Assembly: GCA_018806985.1 (NCBI GenBank)
Contig: JADANN010000166.1
Coordinates: 1 to 64,000 of the forward strand
From: Angiostrongylus vasorum
Lineage: Eukaryota; Nematoda; Chromadorea; Rhabditida; Metastrongylidae
Reading direction: 5' to 3'
DNA: 64,000 nt
In this document: piece by piece, positions 12,501 to 25,700 of the stretch
How positions within the stretch are numbered: the first letter of the stretch is position 1
How the letters are laid out: every line of letters starts with the position of its first letter
The notes under the pieces: generated by a model
What the model was told of the DNA's origin: nothing
What the model saw: only the letters and a program-made list of their open reading frames with translations
Databases searched by the model: none
Program-made: the position numbers and the translations under genes

Positions 12501-15500
12501 ATGATTATGCACACATGGAGAGATTAGAGGAACTCCTACAAAGCCATGACGATCCGAACGTTTTAATAGCATTATGTTCGCTCTATTCAGAGAACCATCG
12601 GAAGCGAACACCACTGAATGATTATTGATTACAGTTAGTGGCGATAGAGATTGAATTCACTGCCAAAATAAGCTGTCCAACAGAATTTCTAATCCAAATA
12701 TTTAATTGTAGTATTGATTGCATTCAAATATCTAGATACTCTCACCATCGAAAGGATTAACTGGAATATGTGGAAAACTTTAAAGGATATTCTAGTCCTT
12801 CTCTGTTTCGGTATAGAGAATCCTACTTCATGAAGAATGAATAGCACCTTCTTCATCCCTATCAGATTTAGTCATTAGTTCGATGTTGCGTCCCTGGTTG
12901 ACCCAGATTTCCGTCCCTCGAAGATGGACAGATGTACCACACCAGTCTGGGAAGATAGCAGCACTGACTCGACACATTGATAGGCCACCGCTAGTCATCG
13001 TACAAACCAGAAATGCATTCAATCATCCTTGATGATGCTCTTGATGAAGTCTAATGCATGGCGCATCCCTCAGGGATTGATCAACAGCGAGAGCTTCGTT
13101 CTTTATTCACCCTTTATCTGCATTTCGGTTTCAGCACTACACATCGGACTATCACGATTCTGCAAGTGATGACGATTTAGAGTTCGTCATCATTTTCCAC
13201 CATGTTCATCTATTGACACTGCCAACTCCCAATTTTATGAATAAATTTCTGTTTATATAACAAAGTGCAATAAAATTAGTAATGAACGTTCAAAAATGAA
13301 TACGAGTTTTGCCAAGTTAATCGCTTTGGAAATGCATGACTTGACTTTTCACATGTCCATCCGGTTGGTCGCACTGAGCGCCAAACCGGCGATGGGAAAC
13401 TAAATCATCACCGCCGTCCCGATAAACCACATATTTTAATTTTTTATTTGAATATTTTTGATGCTCTTTTTGTACATTGAAAAACATTTGAAAGGTGAGA
13501 GCATAGAGTATTCGCGAACTTACTTTTCAGGCACCACAACATACATTTACTAAACTCACCTATGCTACACAATCGGATTACCAGTATTGGCACGAGCGCG
13601 ATTGGCTTGTGATGATCGAGTGGGCAAAAGCAATTCCAACATATGAGCAAATGGCACTGGTTGACAAAGTAAGAAGGGTTTTATATTACAATCTTAGTGT
13701 TGCTTACTACTCAATTTAAGGCTGTCTAGGATTTTTTTGAAAGGGTAACACTACCTTGGATTCTTAGTGAACCACTTGAAGAGAAACGATTGGAACCGTA
13801 CTGGGATTACACTGGGATTTATGGGATCAAACGTAACCATTGTTAGCGACACTTAGAGTGTCATTTATTTCGATCATAATCAAATTATAGTTCGGTTGTT
13901 TCCAGTTTCAACTTCGTGAGTTTCTTCACGTCCTGTCTTCACGAGTCATTCAAAAACTGCATCTTTGTATGGCCCATTTTGCTGTTCTTTACCTCCAACT
14001 GTCTTTCGGTATTCTCGTCATGTGATCGTTTCGTCCATGTTTAGCTTTCAGTGTCCCTTACATGTAAAAGAAAAGTTATTTTCGCAAAGTATATGGCGCA
14101 TTTTCGGCGACGGAGTAGAGTCCATTATGATGGCACAGGGGAAATGTCAAGAAATGATCCATACTTTGTTTCTGCGACTCTGGTGGATCTTTATATGAGT
14201 CGTCCCATTAGGGCCATGCGTGTTCAGTGATGATATCCTTTTTTTCTCAAGGAATTAATTTCTCAGGAAGAAGTGAAATGTACACGAGAATCTAGCAATA
14301 CGGTCCTCATTGTCTCTTATATCCTCTATTCCTTATTTTCCAACCTCCTACTCACTTTCGCTAGTCTTCCCTAAGATTTGATTTGTAATTTTGAAATCTC
14401 CGGTAATCTACTTATGGTACTGTTTTCTCTATAATCCTCGCATCCTCTAGCTTATGATGGAAAGCATCCAGTTTGTTTCCATAAGCTAGCTCATCGATAG
14501 CAGGTAATGGTAAAAAGGATAAAAAAAGTATAAAGCTCTCGGCATTGATCAATCCCTGACGAATGCGCCCTGCATTCGACTTCACTAAGCATCGCTGGAG
14601 GTGAGTGAATGCATATTTGGCCTTTACAATGACTCGCGGTGGTCTACCGATATGTCGAGCCAGTGCTACTATCCTCCCAGACAAGTCTGGTACCAATTTG
14701 CTGACCTCGGAGGGATGGAGGGGTTGGTGGGCCATGGGTGCGGGGATCGATTTCACATGCGTGTCGCAGTGGCGCCTCCAACCACTGCGCCATACCGGCA
14801 GGTAGTGGTAATGACTTATAATCTCGACATAGATGACGGAGGGTATCCATGTGAGGTGATAGAATTTCGTTCGGCACAACATAATGTGGAGAGAACGGGT
14901 TTATAATGGAGCCTGTGCCCCATAACACCAACATATCGTGATATGACTTGTTTGCTGCAGAAATCGAAATTCTGACAAGTTCTTGCTCTTCATCCTCTAT
15001 CTGTGATTCCACCCACGATTTACCGCCTCATCGCGGCTGGGAGGATTCTTGAGTGTCGGGCTGCACTGTACACAGGAGGCATTCATCTCCCCAGCAGAGT
15101 CTTCCTAGGCTGAAAAAGGAGTCCGTCGTTTTCATCAAGAAGCCCAGCTAAGAGTGAACCAATAGCTGGATCCACCACCGTCCTGATACCAGTTTAGTCG
15201 CACACTGGCAAATCTCCTTGTGATCCACAAGGGGACGGCGACTGCCTGTTGTGGTGACTTCTTGGGACAGACTTTGGCTAAGTTGACCTCGGAACTCCAA
15301 GGAACCCCAAACCAGTAAGATTCTGAAGAAGTGAAATTTTGTTGGGGGCTCACTTAACGAGTGAGGACGGCCATCCTAATATACAAGTATCCAAGTACAT
15401 GGTGATTATTTGAAAGTCGACGTCGTTCTCAGTATTTAAAACACCGTAAGGATCGGGAGGAGAACAGAGTTCTTAGATTAGTATGTACTCGAAAAGAAGC

Positions 15501-18500
15501 AGTCCCAAAACAGGACATTATAAAGCTTGTTGTTCTGATTCAGTTCAAATGACACTCTTTGCGTCTCGACACTTTATGGTCGTTTCGTTGAGGGTGATTT
15601 GTTGCTGGTCCTGTTATTTTTCCTTCAGTAGAGTCTTACCAGGCCTTTGCCATACCGACAGTATAGTTAGTCGATGGTCCTATTTGATTTTTAGCCTTGG
15701 CTGCTCCTTTTATGGATGAACCTCTAAGTATCCGTGATGAAGTCTATGCTTATTTTGCTATTTTCGTTTCCAAATCACTCGTTGATGGAAACGAACTTTC
15801 TTATAAAAGTAAATAAAAGGTATTTCCAGTTAGCAATTTTGCGCCACTCGGCAATCACCTATCCGAGCCTTATTCACACGTTTTTTTCATCCGACCATGG
15901 TCCCGACACTATCGTCTTTCCAAACGGAGCGTTTTTTTGATAGAACTATCGAGCCATCAAGGTAAGTCCAGTTTTTCATAAAGTGGAAATATTAGATTTG
16001 CCGCTTCCTCCATGGATTACCAATGGATCTATGATCTCATGAGTATGTGAAGTTCTTGAACCAGTTACGGTATTGAAGCAACCACTTTGCTTTCCGTTAG
16101 TGGATACATATGATAAAAAAAACTTAGTTTTCTAGTAATCTTAACGAAAATACCGGGAGAAAAACTACCTCTTCAAACGTTATGTTGTTCTATCAAGTAA
16201 AGAGAGCGCATGTGGCGCGGTGGTCGGAGGCGCCCTGCAACACACACGTGGAATCGATCCTCGCGCCCATGGCCCACCAAGCCTGCCATCCCTCCGGGAT
16301 CGGTAAATTGGTACCAGACTTGTCTGGGAGGATAGCTGCGCTGGTTCGATATATCGGTAGGACACCGCGGGTCATTGTAAAGGCCAGATATGCATTTAAT
16401 CATCTCCAACGATGCTTAATGAAGTCGAATGCATGGCGCATCCCTTAGGGTTTGATCAACGCCGAGAGTTTCATCGTTTATCCTTTACTACGTAAAGATG
16501 AAAGAACAGAATGTTGAGGCACAAAATATTACGAAAATACGAAAAAATAAAAAGGCTGTATAAAATGATTATATTGAGAATCGGGTACACAAAGCATAAT
16601 TTCAAGCAATTTTTTAACACGAAATTTAAGAACGCTAGTTTTTTGAATGTGGTGGATAATTTGAAGACTCATCTCGAATACTTACAGACCAGTAGGTTTC
16701 AACCGGAAGAAGTACCAAATGCTCGATCAGTTAATGAAACCGATGCGTGAAATGCGGATCGACACCACCGAATTCGCTGCCTTTAAAACCATTTTCTTCC
16801 TTAATCCAGGCAACGTATTTCTTTATTTACATATCTACACCGCCTGTACAGATAGAGATAGTTTTCTTCGCATCTGAGAGCCTAGCTATGAGTAGATACA
16901 TGCCAACGCAGTACCTAGCGAGGTATCAGTGAGTACCTTTCCAAAAAGAGTAAAATAATGGATTCCTTACGAAAAAACATTATGTCTTCGTCTCTGTCGA
17001 GCGACCATCACCCACCGATGTGGCGCTGAAGCACGCCACAGCTGGTTGAACATAATGATGGTTCAATAACTTAACCACCGGAAATACAGATGACCTTATT
17101 CATCTATCTCTGTCCATCTACCTCTAGTTTTTGAGTTGTCTGTCTGCGTGTCTAACAATAGCCCTCACTGCAGAAAAATGAAAATACAGAAAGCCGACTT
17201 AATCAGTGGTCGACGAATCGATTGTCCACATTATTAAAAATCTTCTGTTATATAGTTTTGCTCTTTCACTTCTACAGCTTTCTCTTTTCCTTTTAACTCC
17301 CGTTTTATCTTCTCATAATACGACTGGCTCACACCACTTTCACTTCCGATGCATACTAGACTGGTATGAAGACGTATAGTCGATGTGCGGCGCTGAATTA
17401 TGATGGACCACGACATGTTCAATTAGTCTTCAGGAAATTTGACACCGGTTCCGTGGTTGCGCCATAACTGAAGCACCAACTAACGCTGTTATCACCATTA
17501 CAACGTAGAGTCCCAGGATCACTAGGTCAGTAAGGACTCGAATAGGAGACGAGCATCAACTAGCTGTTTAACGGCTATTTCTAGAAATCCAATACAGTAC
17601 CACGTCTTCTGCACTGAACCACTTATATTAATGAGTTTAACAATGTTACAATAAACATCTTACAATAAATTGTAGTGCGCGGGAGGTGAAGAAAGTAGTT
17701 AACTTAATTGTGAACTATTGACTTTTTTTCTTCATGCTAAGCATTTTCCAAGCACTAGATGAATTTTCTAACTGGTGCCAAGTCCCGGTTTTTTCTCTGA
17801 AAGCAATTCGTCCATCATCACTGCTTCAAGAGTGTATTTTAAGAATAGGACAATGAACTGGGAACGAGCGCCCTTGTTTTGCAGTTCCAGCGATGATACT
17901 TTCTGCTGTACGATCGGAAACAGCTTCGCAAGTTATTCGTGTTTGGTCTCTTTTTCTGTTGAAACAATACAGCTTAAGAGACGTGCTACATGATGTTTCG
18001 TTTCGATCGCTCCTAATTTAAACTATTTTTCCTCACCGTTTTAGCAGCGCTACTCTTCATAGTGTGCAGAGGCGTCTAAATTTGCATGAAATGACCGAGT
18101 CTCGTAACAGTTTATATAAAATGCGGCAAATTTGTTTCCCTCTGTTCAGAAACTGATTTTCTGCTTCTTCTTAACTTCTTTCGTACGTTTTTTTGAAACG
18201 ACAGATGTTTTGTGTTGTTCTACATAAGGGCGCTTGAGGTGCAGTGATCGGAGGCGCGCTGCAATACACATGGGATCGATTCCCGCGCCCCCTGGCCCAC
18301 CAAGCCTTCCGTCCTTTTGGGGTGGGAAACTTGATACCAGACTTATCTGGGAGGATAGCAGCACTAGCTCGATACATCGGTAGGTCACCGCGAGTCATTG
18401 CAAAGGCCAGATATGCATCCAGTTACCTCCAAGGATGCTTAATGAAGTCAAATAAATGGCGCATCCCTAAGGAATTGATCAACACCGAGAGCTTTCTTCT

Positions 18501-19578
18501 TTTATCCTTTTTATCATTCTACATAAAGAACCTTGTCTTAGACTGCTGCCAAGATTCATAGGATGTTTTCAGTATTGAAAATTTCGTAGTAGATTATAGA
18601 AAATCAAGATCCCGGTTAAATTCAGCTTAGTTACGCCGGTTTTCTTGAGACGCCGAATTCCTCAGTGTTAGTTACCGTGTGCTACATGAAAACCTATCGA
18701 TACATCAAAAGCATTCTCATCACAATGAGCCTAAGAATAAGCCTCAAGAATCTGGATCGAAGACCGTGAGCAAAGAAAAGAGAAATGCTTTTAGATGCTG
18801 ATGACATGGATGAATCTTCAAGAATGATACTAAGCAAAGGACGAAGCTCGGTTACAAATGCACTGTATCGTTATATGTTACGAAAGCGAGATGCCGAAGA
18901 AGCTGGAGACAGGTGAGAAGACAGCCGTATGAATCCAATCCTCTGATTTTCTTTTCCAACCTCGATAAACTAATTCAAGCAAGCCTTGAAAAAAAGTGAT
19001 AGAACGTACGCGTTTACTGTCGAAAATTTGTCCATGCATGTGTAGTTGTATCTTTTGGAAAAGAATAGAACAAGTTTCCAACTAGTTAAAGAACCTTGAT
19101 AGCATGACATGGTTCAACAATTGAAAGGAAAAACTACCAGTCTTTTTCGGCACTAATGGATGGAAAACTAGCTGAGAGACAGGCGAATCGAAAGATCCCG
19201 CACGGTGTGGTGGTGAACGCGTTACTTCCCGGAAAGGACAATAGCGCGTTCGTTCCCCCACCGGAGATACCTCCGGTCCGGAGCTTTGCAAATATCTCAG
19301 CACCATTGCTGTTGTACTAGTCTTTTTAATTGGAACTTTTGAATTCCAACATATGACTGTGGTAACACTATGACCAGTCCTATAATACACGTAATACATC
19401 TACTTTAATAAAACTCGTAGCACTTTTTTTCAGATTCGGCCGTCTCCTACTACTTGGTACGGTGCTGGCAACCATAGCCGTAGAAATGAAAGAAGCAGTG
19501 CTGATGGCGGACTTCTTTGATCAAATTACATTTGGCACGTTCGCTAAGCAATTACTATTCGGCATAAAGAGCGAATAA
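9566..19578 (+). CDS. Nematode nuclear hormone receptor, ten exons
   Basis: Ligand-regulated transcription factor of the nematode NHR family. The exons fit by splice phase: 9566-9669, 11022-11101, 11175-11240, 11323-11432, 12016-12183, 13531-13668, 15830-15961, 16688-16809, 18795-18912, 19434-19578 (TAA), about 393 aa. Exon 1 starts at ATG and carries finger 1 (CFVC...CNGC). Exons 2-3 carry KTFFRR and finger 2 (CRHCRFEKC, VGM). The P-box CNGCKT is of the supplementary-NHR type. The ligand-binding domain shows MIEWAK (exon 6), LRHSA and FPNG (exon 7), AAFK (exon 8) and RFGRLLLL (exons 9-10). Oddities: a T7 run near 15932 gives a +1 frameshift in exon 7, and the intron after 16809 starts GC. 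Six introns hold SINEs. The ligand and targets cannot be inferred. Confidence 0.92.
9982..10345 (+). mobile_element. SINE-2 in intron 1 of the receptor gene
   Basis: Nearly full length. Head gatggcgatcatcaagagta, core with accagacttgt near 10090, body with ccagctatcccagga, and tail ending at about gatgtgaagatgg (10329). It sits in the 1.35 kb intron between the two zinc-finger exons, in sense orientation. Confidence 0.75.
12868..13115 (+). mobile_element. SINE-1 in receptor intron 5
   Basis: The head is eroded. The core (ccagtctgggaagatagcag, 12950) and tail (gcatggcgcatccctcaggg, 13057) are recognisable, ending with a gagagcttcg block and a pyrimidine-rich tail. It lies between the exons ending at 12183 and starting at 13531. 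Confidence 0.75.
14505..14805 (-). mobile_element. SINE-1 in receptor intron 6
   Basis: Full length on the minus strand. The tRNA-like head is at 14740-14800 (ggcgcagtggttggaggcgc in sense), the core is near 14690, and the tail ends in a TTTATCC-like run seen as aaaaaggataaa at 14511. It is antisense to the receptor gene. Confidence 0.85.
15020..15390 (+). repeat. Dispersed repeat family C, copy 2
   Basis: Homologous along its length to 385-750 and to the reverse complement of 50160-50590 (shared blocks tccaccaccgtcctg and gactgcctg). It lies in receptor intron 6. It is more diverged than the other two, and the shared peptide frame is interrupted. Confidence 0.7.
16203..16490 (+). mobile_element. 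SINE-1 in receptor intron 7
   Basis: Complete copy. Head gtggcgcggtggtcggaggc, B-box-like gaatcgatcc, core tcggtaaattggtaccagac (16310), tail gcatggcgcatccctta and a tttatccttta terminus. Its close match to the copies at 18228 and 22190 suggests recent activity. Confidence 0.9.
18228..18520 (+). mobile_element. SINE-1 in receptor intron 8
   Basis: Complete copy with head gggcgcttgaggtgcagtg, core aacttgataccagacttat, tail aatggcgcatccctaagg and a tttatccttttt terminus. It is in sense orientation between exons 8 and 9. Confidence 0.88.
19178..19330 (+). mobile_element. SINE-4 (tRNA-like) in receptor intron 9
   Basis: Contains gtgtggtggtgaacgcgtta, the cccggaaagg block and gtccggagctttgcaaatat, shared with 26820, 37146 and 60115. 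The head resembles tRNA A- and B-box spacing. It lies just upstream of the last receptor exon. Confidence 0.7.
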
Positions 19579-20600
19579 TGACACAGAAATATTGGGGAAA
19601 AGCGGAGTTCTATTTTTTAGAATAACGAAAAAATCATTTCTAGACATTTTGCCTAAAAGCGGTCAGCGGTGCTACTTGCAAAAACGGCCCTAGTTAATCA
19701 TATATAGCTTAGGATAAGCCCTAAACATTTTTGAAGTCTAAAAGCTTTAAAAAACTTTAAGCTTAAGAAACATTAAATTCATTAAAAATTATAAACATTA
19801 ATGTTATTAAGCTTAAAAAAGAAAATCTGTTGGACGTGCTGTCGTTATGTACGAATTTGAATCGCAAGGCAGCAAAGCTCCTTCTGATCCAGAAAGATCG
19901 GCGACTGTTTTTTGGTGATCTAGCAACGACGGGTACTCGAAATTACAGGGAAATCAATGTCTCGACCAGTATCCAGCATCTTAATGAGCAGAAACGACGA
20001 ATCGACAATACGCAATTATATGAATTGTCAGCAGGACAACGATACGAGTGAGAGAAATGGTGGGACACACACGACATGTGAAGATGGGCGATCTAACTAG
20101 GACGAGATTCTGATTCCTAGAAACATATACAATAATTGTTAGGATTCCCTCAAAGAAAGATTTTGTTTGAATTTTCTAGACACTTGGCATGACTGTGAAT
20201 CGAAGATGTGACAGGCAGATGTTCAAAACGACTTAACTCGAATGGATGTTTTGAGAAGTACTGTACTACTGAATTTAGTAATGTCGCATTGGTAATGACG
20301 ATGATGATATGTTACGACAAGAAAAAAACTGTGTAAAAAATGGCTTCATGGAAACTGGTATTTTCGTTGTCGTCCAAAAAGACCTTGAACACACGACGAA
20401 ACGTTCCCTATAGTAGAAAGCGATCGATGTGTTAAAGCTAGTGGATCCACATCGGCCAACTAGTATTTCTGCAAACTGTTCTGCAGAACTACTCAGACGA
20501 TATTAGTTTGCCATAAATGAATCTCTTCACATTGTTCAAAACAAGAAGAAAAAGTCAGAAATACTATCTTACTATCTCTGAATAAAGTCTATAAGTAAAA
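19579..20600. other. Downstream flank of the receptor gene
   Basis: AT-rich DNA with repeated aagctt/ctttaa motifs (19725-19820), probably the receptor 3' UTR and beyond. The frame 19830-20051 is open but has no recognised domain. At 20035-20090 a fragment (acgacatgtgaagatggg) resembles the SINE-2 3' end. I see no other gene. Confidence 0.4.
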
Positions 20601-20880
20601 AAAAGCTAAAGCTCTCTGCGTTGATCAATCCTGAGGGTGCTGCATGCATTCGACTTCATCAAGTATCGTTGGAGGTGATTGAATGCATATTTGGCCTTTA
20701 CAATGACTCGCAGTGGCCTACCGATGTATCGAGCCAGTGCTGCTATTTTTCCTAGACAAGCCTGGTACCAATTTGCCGACCCCGGAAGGATAGAAGGCTT
20801 AGTGGGCCAAGGGCGCGGGCATCGATTCCACGTGTGTGCTGTAGTTGGCGTCTCCAACTACTGCGCCACACACGCCCTTA
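20600..20880 (-). mobile_element. SINE-1, minus copy
   Basis: Full length on the minus strand: tRNA-like head at about 20820-20879 (gcgcagtagttggagacgcc in sense), core near 20760, tail near 20650, and an A-rich plus-strand end at 20596 corresponding to the T-rich tail. Confidence 0.88.
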
Positions 20881-21221
20881 TAAAGTTTATAATTAGACAC
20901 AGCAAATGCTTCCAATGATTTCAATCTATGAACGGAAGAACAGAGCCTACAGTAATTCAGGTGAGAATTTAAAACAATTATAGAGGCCACAGAAAGTAAT
21001 CTAGCATCATTTACACATAGTCGTCAAAAAAGAAAAAACACAAAGTGTTATTTTCCTACGGTTTACTAAGTAACAGAGATGGAAACCCACGGTCTATCAC
21101 AGGCAACTGGCAACCCAGAAAGCCGTGCCATGGATTCTGTCTGTGAATGATTTTTCATCGGCTGGCTCATGAAGTTCGTGGTTGGGAGCGAATATGCAAA
21201 CACACACACATATGAATGTTT

Positions 21222-21242
21222 ATATACTTATATATTTATATT

Positions 21243-21280
<38 letters not shown>

Positions 21281-21290
21281 CGTATACACT
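21222..21290. repeat. (TA)n microsatellite
   Basis: Irregular TATATT/TATAC followed by a pure TA run (about 21248-21276), ending in tgtgcgtatacac. It separates otherwise featureless DNA. Confidence 0.95.
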
Positions 21291-21547
21291 TATACGTGAA
21301 TCGCACATTGTAAATCGCCTATCTGAGACTAAATTTAAGAGGAAAAACTCTATTGGCCAAAACCAAGAATATGTATGATGCTGCATATCGATGGAATTGA
21401 TAGGCGCGGTGCTATGAATCTGATCTGTTCCCTTCTTTGCGAAGACGCTAGTATTTCGACCATTTTGTTGACCATCTCTCAGTGCCTTCACCAAATGGGC
21501 CACCTTGAATGATGTTAATTGATGCAGTACAAAGGATACAAGGAAAA

Positions 21548-21833
21548 AAGCGCTCGGCATTGATTAATCCATGAAGGATACGTTACGCATTCGACTTAAC
21601 CAACCATTGTAGCAGCCACTGAATGCATATCTGGTTTAGCCTGTGACTTGCCGGTGGCCAGCGATGTACCGACTCAGTGCTGCTATCCTGCCATATGGCC
21701 GATTCTAGTACCGATTTATCAGCCCAGAAAGGATGAATAGCTTAATGGGGGAGAGGTGGGGGGGGCGGGGTCGAACCACGGACCACGTGTATATTGCAAG
21801 ACACCTCTAAGGACTGCGCTACATGTGCCCGTT
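21548..21833 (-). mobile_element. SINE-1, diverged minus copy
   Basis: The tail (gcattgattaatccatgaag) and core can be traced on the minus strand, and the head has ggcacatgtagcgcagtcc in sense near 21833-21815. Substitutions are more frequent than in the neighbouring copies, so it is older. Confidence 0.8.
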
Positions 21834-22189
21834 GATCCAGTTTCGTCTCAGTCACCAATCAATCCAGATATGTCGCGACTGCAAGCCATAATTGCCATTT
21901 GGACGGCTTGACCATCCTATTGTTTCACACTTTCAAATGTCTGAAATCTTCTCTTAAATGGAACAACTAAATGTTATGATCCCTTTATTTCAAACGTCCA
22001 TTTGTTCTGTCATCATATTGTTTATAAAGCCTTTAAGAACAACGCTGTACCTTACAGTCAATTCTCAATTCATTCAATTACAATCTGTACACAATAAACT
22101 GTTTTCGAGAGCATTGAACTCCTTATTACAAGTAGCTTTCTACAGTATTTCGTAGTCCCAAATTTTATCCCCGTAACTCATTAGAATAA

Positions 22190-22490
22190 GGGCGCGTGTG
22201 GCGCAGTGGTCGTAGAGGCTCTGCAACACGCACATGGGATTGATCTCCGCGCCCATGGCCTACCAAGGCCTCCATCCCTTCGAGGTCGATAGGTTGGTAC
22301 CAGGCTTGTCTGGGAAGATAGCCATAGGGCAGCCAGTGGGTCGGTACATCGGTAGGCCATCGCGGGTCATTGTAAAGGCCAGATGTGCATTCAGTCACCT
22401 CCACACGATGCTTAATGAGGTAGGATGCACGGTGCATCCCTAAGGGATTGATCAACGTCGAGAGCTTTATCCTTTATCCTTTTATTAACT
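22190..22490 (+). mobile_element. SINE-1 with intact tRNA-like head
   Basis: The head 22190-22254 begins GGGCGCG and ends CGCGCCC, a perfect seven-pair acceptor stem over 65 nt, with an A-box-like tggcgcagtgg between. The core (gataggttggtaccaggctt) and tail (ctttatcctttatcctttt) follow. This is the best evidence that SINE-1 comes from a tRNA. Confidence 0.92.
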
Positions 22491-22780
22491 CATTAAAATG
22501 AATTCACACTTCTATTCACTATGTTAATCCATCTACCTACACAACTCGAGCTAAATCGTGCTAAGGCTAAAGGCTTCCAGAAAATCAAGAAAACTAGGGT
22601 CACTGTCATTGTCTATCTTATCGTTAAGGTATGATCGTGAAGGTGAAAGCTATAAGCAATGATACGTGCTCAAGTATTTTGTCCAGAATAGAAAATTATA
22701 CGCACAACTCTTACTGAACACTAAAAGCATTTCCACCCAAGAATCCAGTTCCAGAATATATTTTCCACGATGATTTGACG

Positions 22781-25700
22781 ATGATTCGAGAAGTGTTACT
22801 ACTAATGATACTGGGTCAAGGTTGGACGAGACCACAGGTAGAGTTCTGGATGTTAATTCATTTCTTTTTGTTTTTCTTTAAAAAATCATCTAATAGTTCA
22901 GTGCTGTATAATGCAATAAGACGATACTCGCACACAAACACACTTTCCCTAATCTCCAAATCAAGGCCTTGTAAGATCGGTTACCAATTTCTCCTCTATG
23001 TCCTAAGTGAACAAGTCATGTTTTGGTAAATTCCAGCATTATAAGATTTCTACCAACTCCTTCATGTTAAACAAAGTGAGGTCTACGTAAACGTCGATAG
23101 GGTTTATCCTACTTCTTCTAGGGATTCACAAACAGATCCTTCTCTATCATCTTTACTCGTTGTATACAAAATCAAACGTTGACGCTGGATGCACACTTAG
23201 CGCTTAGGAGAATTTATACGTAGTACACTGATATGGTGACGTAAGGAAAACGTTCAAAATAATGAAATGAGATGACATGACTTGAATATCATATCACATT
23301 GTCTTTTTGTAACCAGTTTTATGCTAGCCTGGCTAGTTGCCTTTTCTATAGTTAGAATGTTTAACACTTCACAAAATAATCCTATGGCTGATAATTGAGA
23401 GATGTACCAGTAACGTCGATTGTGAGGAAATATGGCCAGGATCGACATGTCGTCGGTGGCGATGTCGATGTCCGCAAAATTACGTCCAGAGAAAAAGCGC
23501 AAGTCGAAAATGGGTATGCTTGGCCGTGAACGATGCAGGTGAATAGATCCTAAAGTGAGGAACTCAAAAGAGCTCAGAATTCCGTTTAAAGCAGTGAAGT
23601 TCCAACGGTCGAAAACTCGGCTACAGGAACTTTCCACACTTTTGTTGTTTTCTTTATGTCTAATCCTAAGTTATGTGATAAACATGGGTTAATAGCTTAA
23701 GACAAATATTGGTAAGGCTGGTGTCAGTGCCTCGAACTACGATACGATGTTATATGCACTCCTCATGCCATAATGTCGTAATTGGACCAGTGGTTTACTA
23801 CTTCACCGTAGCCTCTCGGCAAGACTTCTTAGAGTTTTACGTTCCCATCTGGAAACCTGACGAAAGCAAACTAATTCCAAGAAACATTACAATTCTGGCA
23901 GCAACCTAGTTACAACGATGCACAATTCCTTTCGACCTACAAAGGCAGTGTATGTGCCGGCAAATCGAGAACGGAATAACTACCTCACGAAAACTCCAGA
24001 GAATGTGAAAAAACTTCTCAACCATCAACAAACCAGCTTCACTGTTCCGCACACTAGGCACTCCCACATACGAAATCGCACGGTTAGACAACCGGTCAAG
24101 GACGACCAAATCTCGACTTGCATATATCCTTGAAAGCGGACGAAAATAACATTTTCAAATGTTCATGCTAGGAGAAGTCCAAGCTTTATGGAGGGTCACG
24201 TACCTCAAGTACTACGTGGTCGCCTTGCCAGAACCCAAGTACGGCAGTACTGACTGCTTTTATTATTGGCGCATAAGAAGAATTCCACAAAATTTTGGTG
24301 GCACAGGCTTGGTGATGTACTCATTTTCTATTCGTCACATTGGTTAATACGCCTCCCCCTCGTTGTAATTCGCTTTCAACCTCGGCGTCTAAATATCAGT
24401 GTCATCTATTGTATTCACAAATCAGGGCGGGTGACGATAGCTAGTTAGCATTCCATAAATGACCGGAAGAAGCCACACGCAGTGAAAATATCAACATGTT
24501 GTCGAAGAGCTTAACTCCGGAGTACAAAAGGTCACTCTAGATGAATATAGGGGCGGAAAAAATGGAATATGAGACCAAAGAAGAAGTGGAAATACGAAGA
24601 CATGAAATTGGTGACGGGAAAAGTTACCAATCCATTCTACTTTACAACCTAAACTAAAATGACCTAAAAAGGTGGATGACCTAAAAAGCTCCTTTGGAGA
24701 AAAAAAGACTGAATCGCGAGCAAAAAATGAAGAGTAGCAGAGCTCCAAGGCCACGCAACATCACTGTTTATTGCCATGGAGCTAGAAGCCACAAACCATA
24801 TGTACTTTTCGCAACCTGCATCGCAGTATATCTTCAAAAAGGAAGAGAGATATCAGACTGGGGAATCTCGTCCATGGTTGTCCAACACAAATACGAAGAT
24901 CGAAGGAATCTTCGGAACTACGTCCTTAAATGTTTGTTGACGAGAATTCTGTTGTATAAACAACATCCAGTATACTTTGAAAGCAAAACATAGATCGTCT
25001 GGTTACGTGAAAAGTTTGCAGTAGATTAACAAGAAAGAGAGTAGAGTGGACTATAAGAGGACGCGATCGTCCTTTGTGATGGCAACACAAGCGGAACAGA
25101 GTGTCTTACACAGGTCTGTGAGTAGACGTGTTCGTAGGTAATCTCATCGATCTACATGCGCAGCTGGGAACGCTTTCTGGATTATAGAGTGAAGCATTCT
25201 GCAATGCATGAAATTCCAAAGCCGTAATGATTGTTGGTGATTTCACCATGCTCGACACGGACTACTATCGTGAACAGTAAGGGAGAACGAAAGGAATGGA
25301 AAATACTCTGAGGCGCACGTGACTCATGCGTACAGTCTACCCGATTTTCCATGTAAGCTACCATAATTTTCACGCCTACTAAAGAAACACAACACTGAAT
25401 CGCCTGGAAAGATCTAAAATACTTTGAACCCTCTATTAGATTTTAGATTAATTGTCGCACCAATAATCAACAACATTCCGAAGTCAATTTAATGTAAGAT
25501 AGTAGGTTGGAGATTAGCAAATATATAAGAGTTAGCAACTTTCTGTTGAGAACTTAGTATACAATGGATTGAAAAACTGTAAAGACTTCACCAAAGAGAT
25601 GAATAGTTGAATTGCAGCCACTGGCCAAGTCGGACCGCCGCTCACCTGTCCGTTGCCAGATGGTGCCGGCTACCAGGTGGTGCTACGAGGCAGTTCACTC

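Noticed and set aside
12482..12629. Exon-like + frame (LNDYAHMERLEELLQ and onward, ending in TGA)
   Set aside because: It would terminate the receptor within the ligand-binding domain. The exons at 12016 and 13531 join in phase without it. It may be a retropseudogene scrap.
21222..21290. TA-rich palindromic hairpin as a regulatory or origin structure
   Set aside because: Ordinary microsatellite composition explains it.
22190..22254. A functional tRNA gene
   Set aside because: Only 65 nt, with no clear anticodon arm, and followed by the repeated SINE core and tail seen in over ten copies.
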